Shown here: positions 42,201 to 45,200 of the stretch, in pieces | Numbering within the stretch: the first letter of the stretch is position 1 | How the letters are laid out: each line of letters starts with the position of its first letter | Source: Microbacterium sp. AZCO | Lineage (GTDB): Bacteria; Actinomycetota; Actinomycetes; Actinomycetales; Microbacteriaceae | Direction: 5' to 3' | Length of the DNA: 64,000 nucleotides | Assembly (NCBI RefSeq): GCF_039614715.1 | Contig: NZ_CP154857.1 | Location: 2,542,001-2,606,000, forward strand | The notes under the pieces: generated by a model | What the model was told of the DNA's origin: nothing | The model's input: only the letters and a program-made list of their open reading frames with translations | Databases searched by the model: none | Translations under genes and position numbers: made by a program

Positions 42201-45200
42201 GAGGCCGGGAACTCGTCGCCGTCCGCGACGGTCGCCGAGCCCTGCAGGATCCACTGGTGCTGGTCGTTGCGCTTGTAGAACCCTGCCGCGTTCGCGCCGT
42301 CGGCCTCGGTCAGCTGGAACCAGCTGTCCTCCTCGATCTCGTCCTTCGGAAGCTCGGACTTCTCGTTGACGGTGAACTTCGTGACGAAGACCCAGTTTCC
42401 GCTGTCGCGCTTCCAGACGCTGCCGGCCGGGTGACCGTCCTTCTCGGCCTGGAGCAGGTAGTACTTGCCGTTCGTCGCACTCGCGGGCAGCTCGTCCACG
42501 GTGCCCTCGAGGCTCACGTTGGTGTCGATGTTCCAGTTCGAGCCGTCGAACTTGTACAGGCCGTCGTCGCCGCCCGTGCCGCCGTTGGTCTTCACGAAGT
42601 ACAGGTCGTCCTTCGACGGACCGGGCAGCTGCTTGCCCGACTCGACGATCTGCCACTTGGTGCCGTCCCAGCGACGCACGACGTCGTTCTCGTCGCCGCC
42701 GAGCATCCCGGCGATGACTGTGAGACCCGTCGCCATGATGGTCGTCACACCTGTCTTCGCGCGGACGACGATGTCGACCTTCTGAACCGCGACGCCGGCT
42801 CCGACCCCCACGGAGCCGTCCGTCGCGGAATCCCCGGAGGCCTCGGCCGAGGCATCCGTGTCGCCCCGTGCCTCGAGCGTGACGACCCCGCCGGCGCTGA
42901 CCGCGATGCCGTCGGCGAAGAACGCCCGGACGGTGCTGGCCACGACGTTGATCGCGATGGCGCCGGCGATCGAGAGGCTGCTGCCGCCGTTGTCGTTGGA
43001 CGCGGCCTTCGGCGTCGACGAGGTCGACGATCCGCCGCCGGCGTTCTGCTGCTTGGTCTCGTTGGCCTTGCCCAGGTTGGCGTCGGCCTTCTGGTTGACG
43101 TCCTTGCCCCCGCCGCTCTTGCCCTCGTGCGGGTCGGCGCCCTTCGTGGCGGCTTCGGCCTTCGTCTCGACGTCGACGCGCTGGTGGGCGGTGAACGAGA
43201 CGGCACCGGTGGCGGTGATGCTGCGAGCAGAGGCGGCTTCGGCGACGATGTCGTCGAGAACGGCCAGGGCGAGCGAGACGCCGATTCCGGCTGTGCTTCC
43301 GGCGACCGTCGAGCCCTTCGCGGTCGTGGAGGCGGAGACGTGCTGGGTGGCAGCGGCGGTGATGCTCGAGGCGGTGAGCGTTACGGTGCTCCCGCCGAGC
43401 GAAGCCTGAGTGTGGATGGAGGCGACGACGATGGCGACTGCGGGGACGATCGTGACGGTGCCCGAAGCGCCACCGGCTTCGGCTTCCGTCGTGAGCGTCA
43501 CATCGTGCGTGGCCGTGATGGACAGTGCTCCGGCTCCCGTGAGCGGGGGGCCGCGTGTCGGGTCGGCGACCTGCGAGACACCCGCGTAGACGCGATGCGT
43601 CGGAAGGTTGAGGGCGAGGGATGCTCCGAGACCGATCGTCGCGTCACCGGACTGGGTCGCCTTGGCAGAGGCCTTGTCGGTGCTCTTCGAACCCGCCGTC
43701 ATGCTGACCGCTCCACCGCCGACGATCGCCACGCCCGGGGTGGGCCCGCCGATCGGACCGGGGAGCTGGCTGCCCTCGATGGCGGCACGGGTGTCCTCTT
43801 CGACGATGTTGAGGGCGAAGGCGCCGGCGACGCCGATCGTGCCGCTGGCATCCGTCGCTCCCGCCTCGGCGGTCGCGCTGAAGGTGTGGGTGTCGTCCGC
43901 CGCGACGGGCTTGACCGTCGCACTGAGCGTGAGACCCGCCGCCTGGAGCGAGGCCGCGACGCCGACGCCGGCCTGGTTGATGAGCCGCACCTTGTTGACG
44001 GCGAGGGCCGCGCCGATGCCGACCGTGCTCGAGTTGGTCGCGGTGCCCTTCGCGCTGGCGGAGGCATCCGTGTTGTTGTGCGTCGTGAAGGACGCCGCGC
44101 CCGTCGTGACGAGCGACGCGCCGTCGCTGAGCATGGCGACCGTGACGGACTTCACGAGGTTGAAGGCGATGGCGGCGGCGACGCTGACGCTCGTGCCGTC
44201 CTCGTTCTGCGCCTTCGGCGTCGTCGACCCGCCGCCCGCGCCGCCGGTCGTGCGGCCCGACGCGTTGCCGAGCTTGTCGTTCGACTTCGTGTTGGCGTCC
44301 TTGCCCGTCGTGTCCTTGCCGCTGTTGCCCGCCTCGCCGGGGGCGCCCGCGGAGCTCGCTTCCGCCGTCGTCGACGTCGTCGAGACGCCGTCGGCCGTGA
44401 GCGCGACGGCTCCCCCGGCCGTGACGGCCCGGTCGATCGTCGAGGACGATTCGTGGTCGGCGGACGTGAGGGCGAATGCGATCGCGGCACCGAGCGTCGA
44501 GCCGGCGGCTGCCGTCACCGCGCCGGTCGCGGACGTCGTCGCCTTGGCGACCTGGTCGGCGGTCATCGTGATCGCGCCGCCGATCGTGAGCGCGGCGCCT
44601 GCGAGGATGCTCGCGATCGTCGAGACGTTGTGGATCGCGATGCTCGCGACGCCCGTCAGCGAGGCGTTCGTGCCGCCGTCTGCGCCGCCCGTCGTCGTGG
44701 TGGTCGCGTCGTCGGCACCCGACGCCGTCGCGGTGAACGTGGCGATCAGGGTGGGCGCGGCGCCGGTGGCGATGCCGGCTTCGACCTTCGTCGTGATGAG
44801 GCTCAGGGCGACCGACGCGCCTGCGCCGACGGCCGCGCCGCCGGTCTGCTTGGCCGATGCGTTCGCCGTGCTCGTGTGGCTGCCGCGCGCGCTGACGGTG
44901 ACGGCGCTGCTTCCGTACGCGCCGGTGCCGCGGAGCTGCGCCGAGGTGCGGGCATCCTTCTTCACCAGGGCGAGGGAGCCGGCGATCGACACCTGACCGG
45001 AGCCCTTCTTGCCCGACACAGCAGTGGCGGTGTAGCTCGAGTCGCCCGCGGCGGGGTCGGCGGCGCTCGCCGTGAAGCCGCCCGGAGCGCTGATCGTGGC
45101 GTTCTGCGCGAAGGCCTCGGTGAGCAGATCGACGATGATGAGACCGACGCCGATGGCGAGCCCGAAGGTGCCCGTGCCGCCCGAGCCGTCGGTCGTGCCG

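Noticed and set aside
36450..42693. CRISPR array or tandem DNA repeats within the giant gene
   Set aside because: The repeats are at the protein level with diverged DNA. No regular spacer-repeat pattern was seen.
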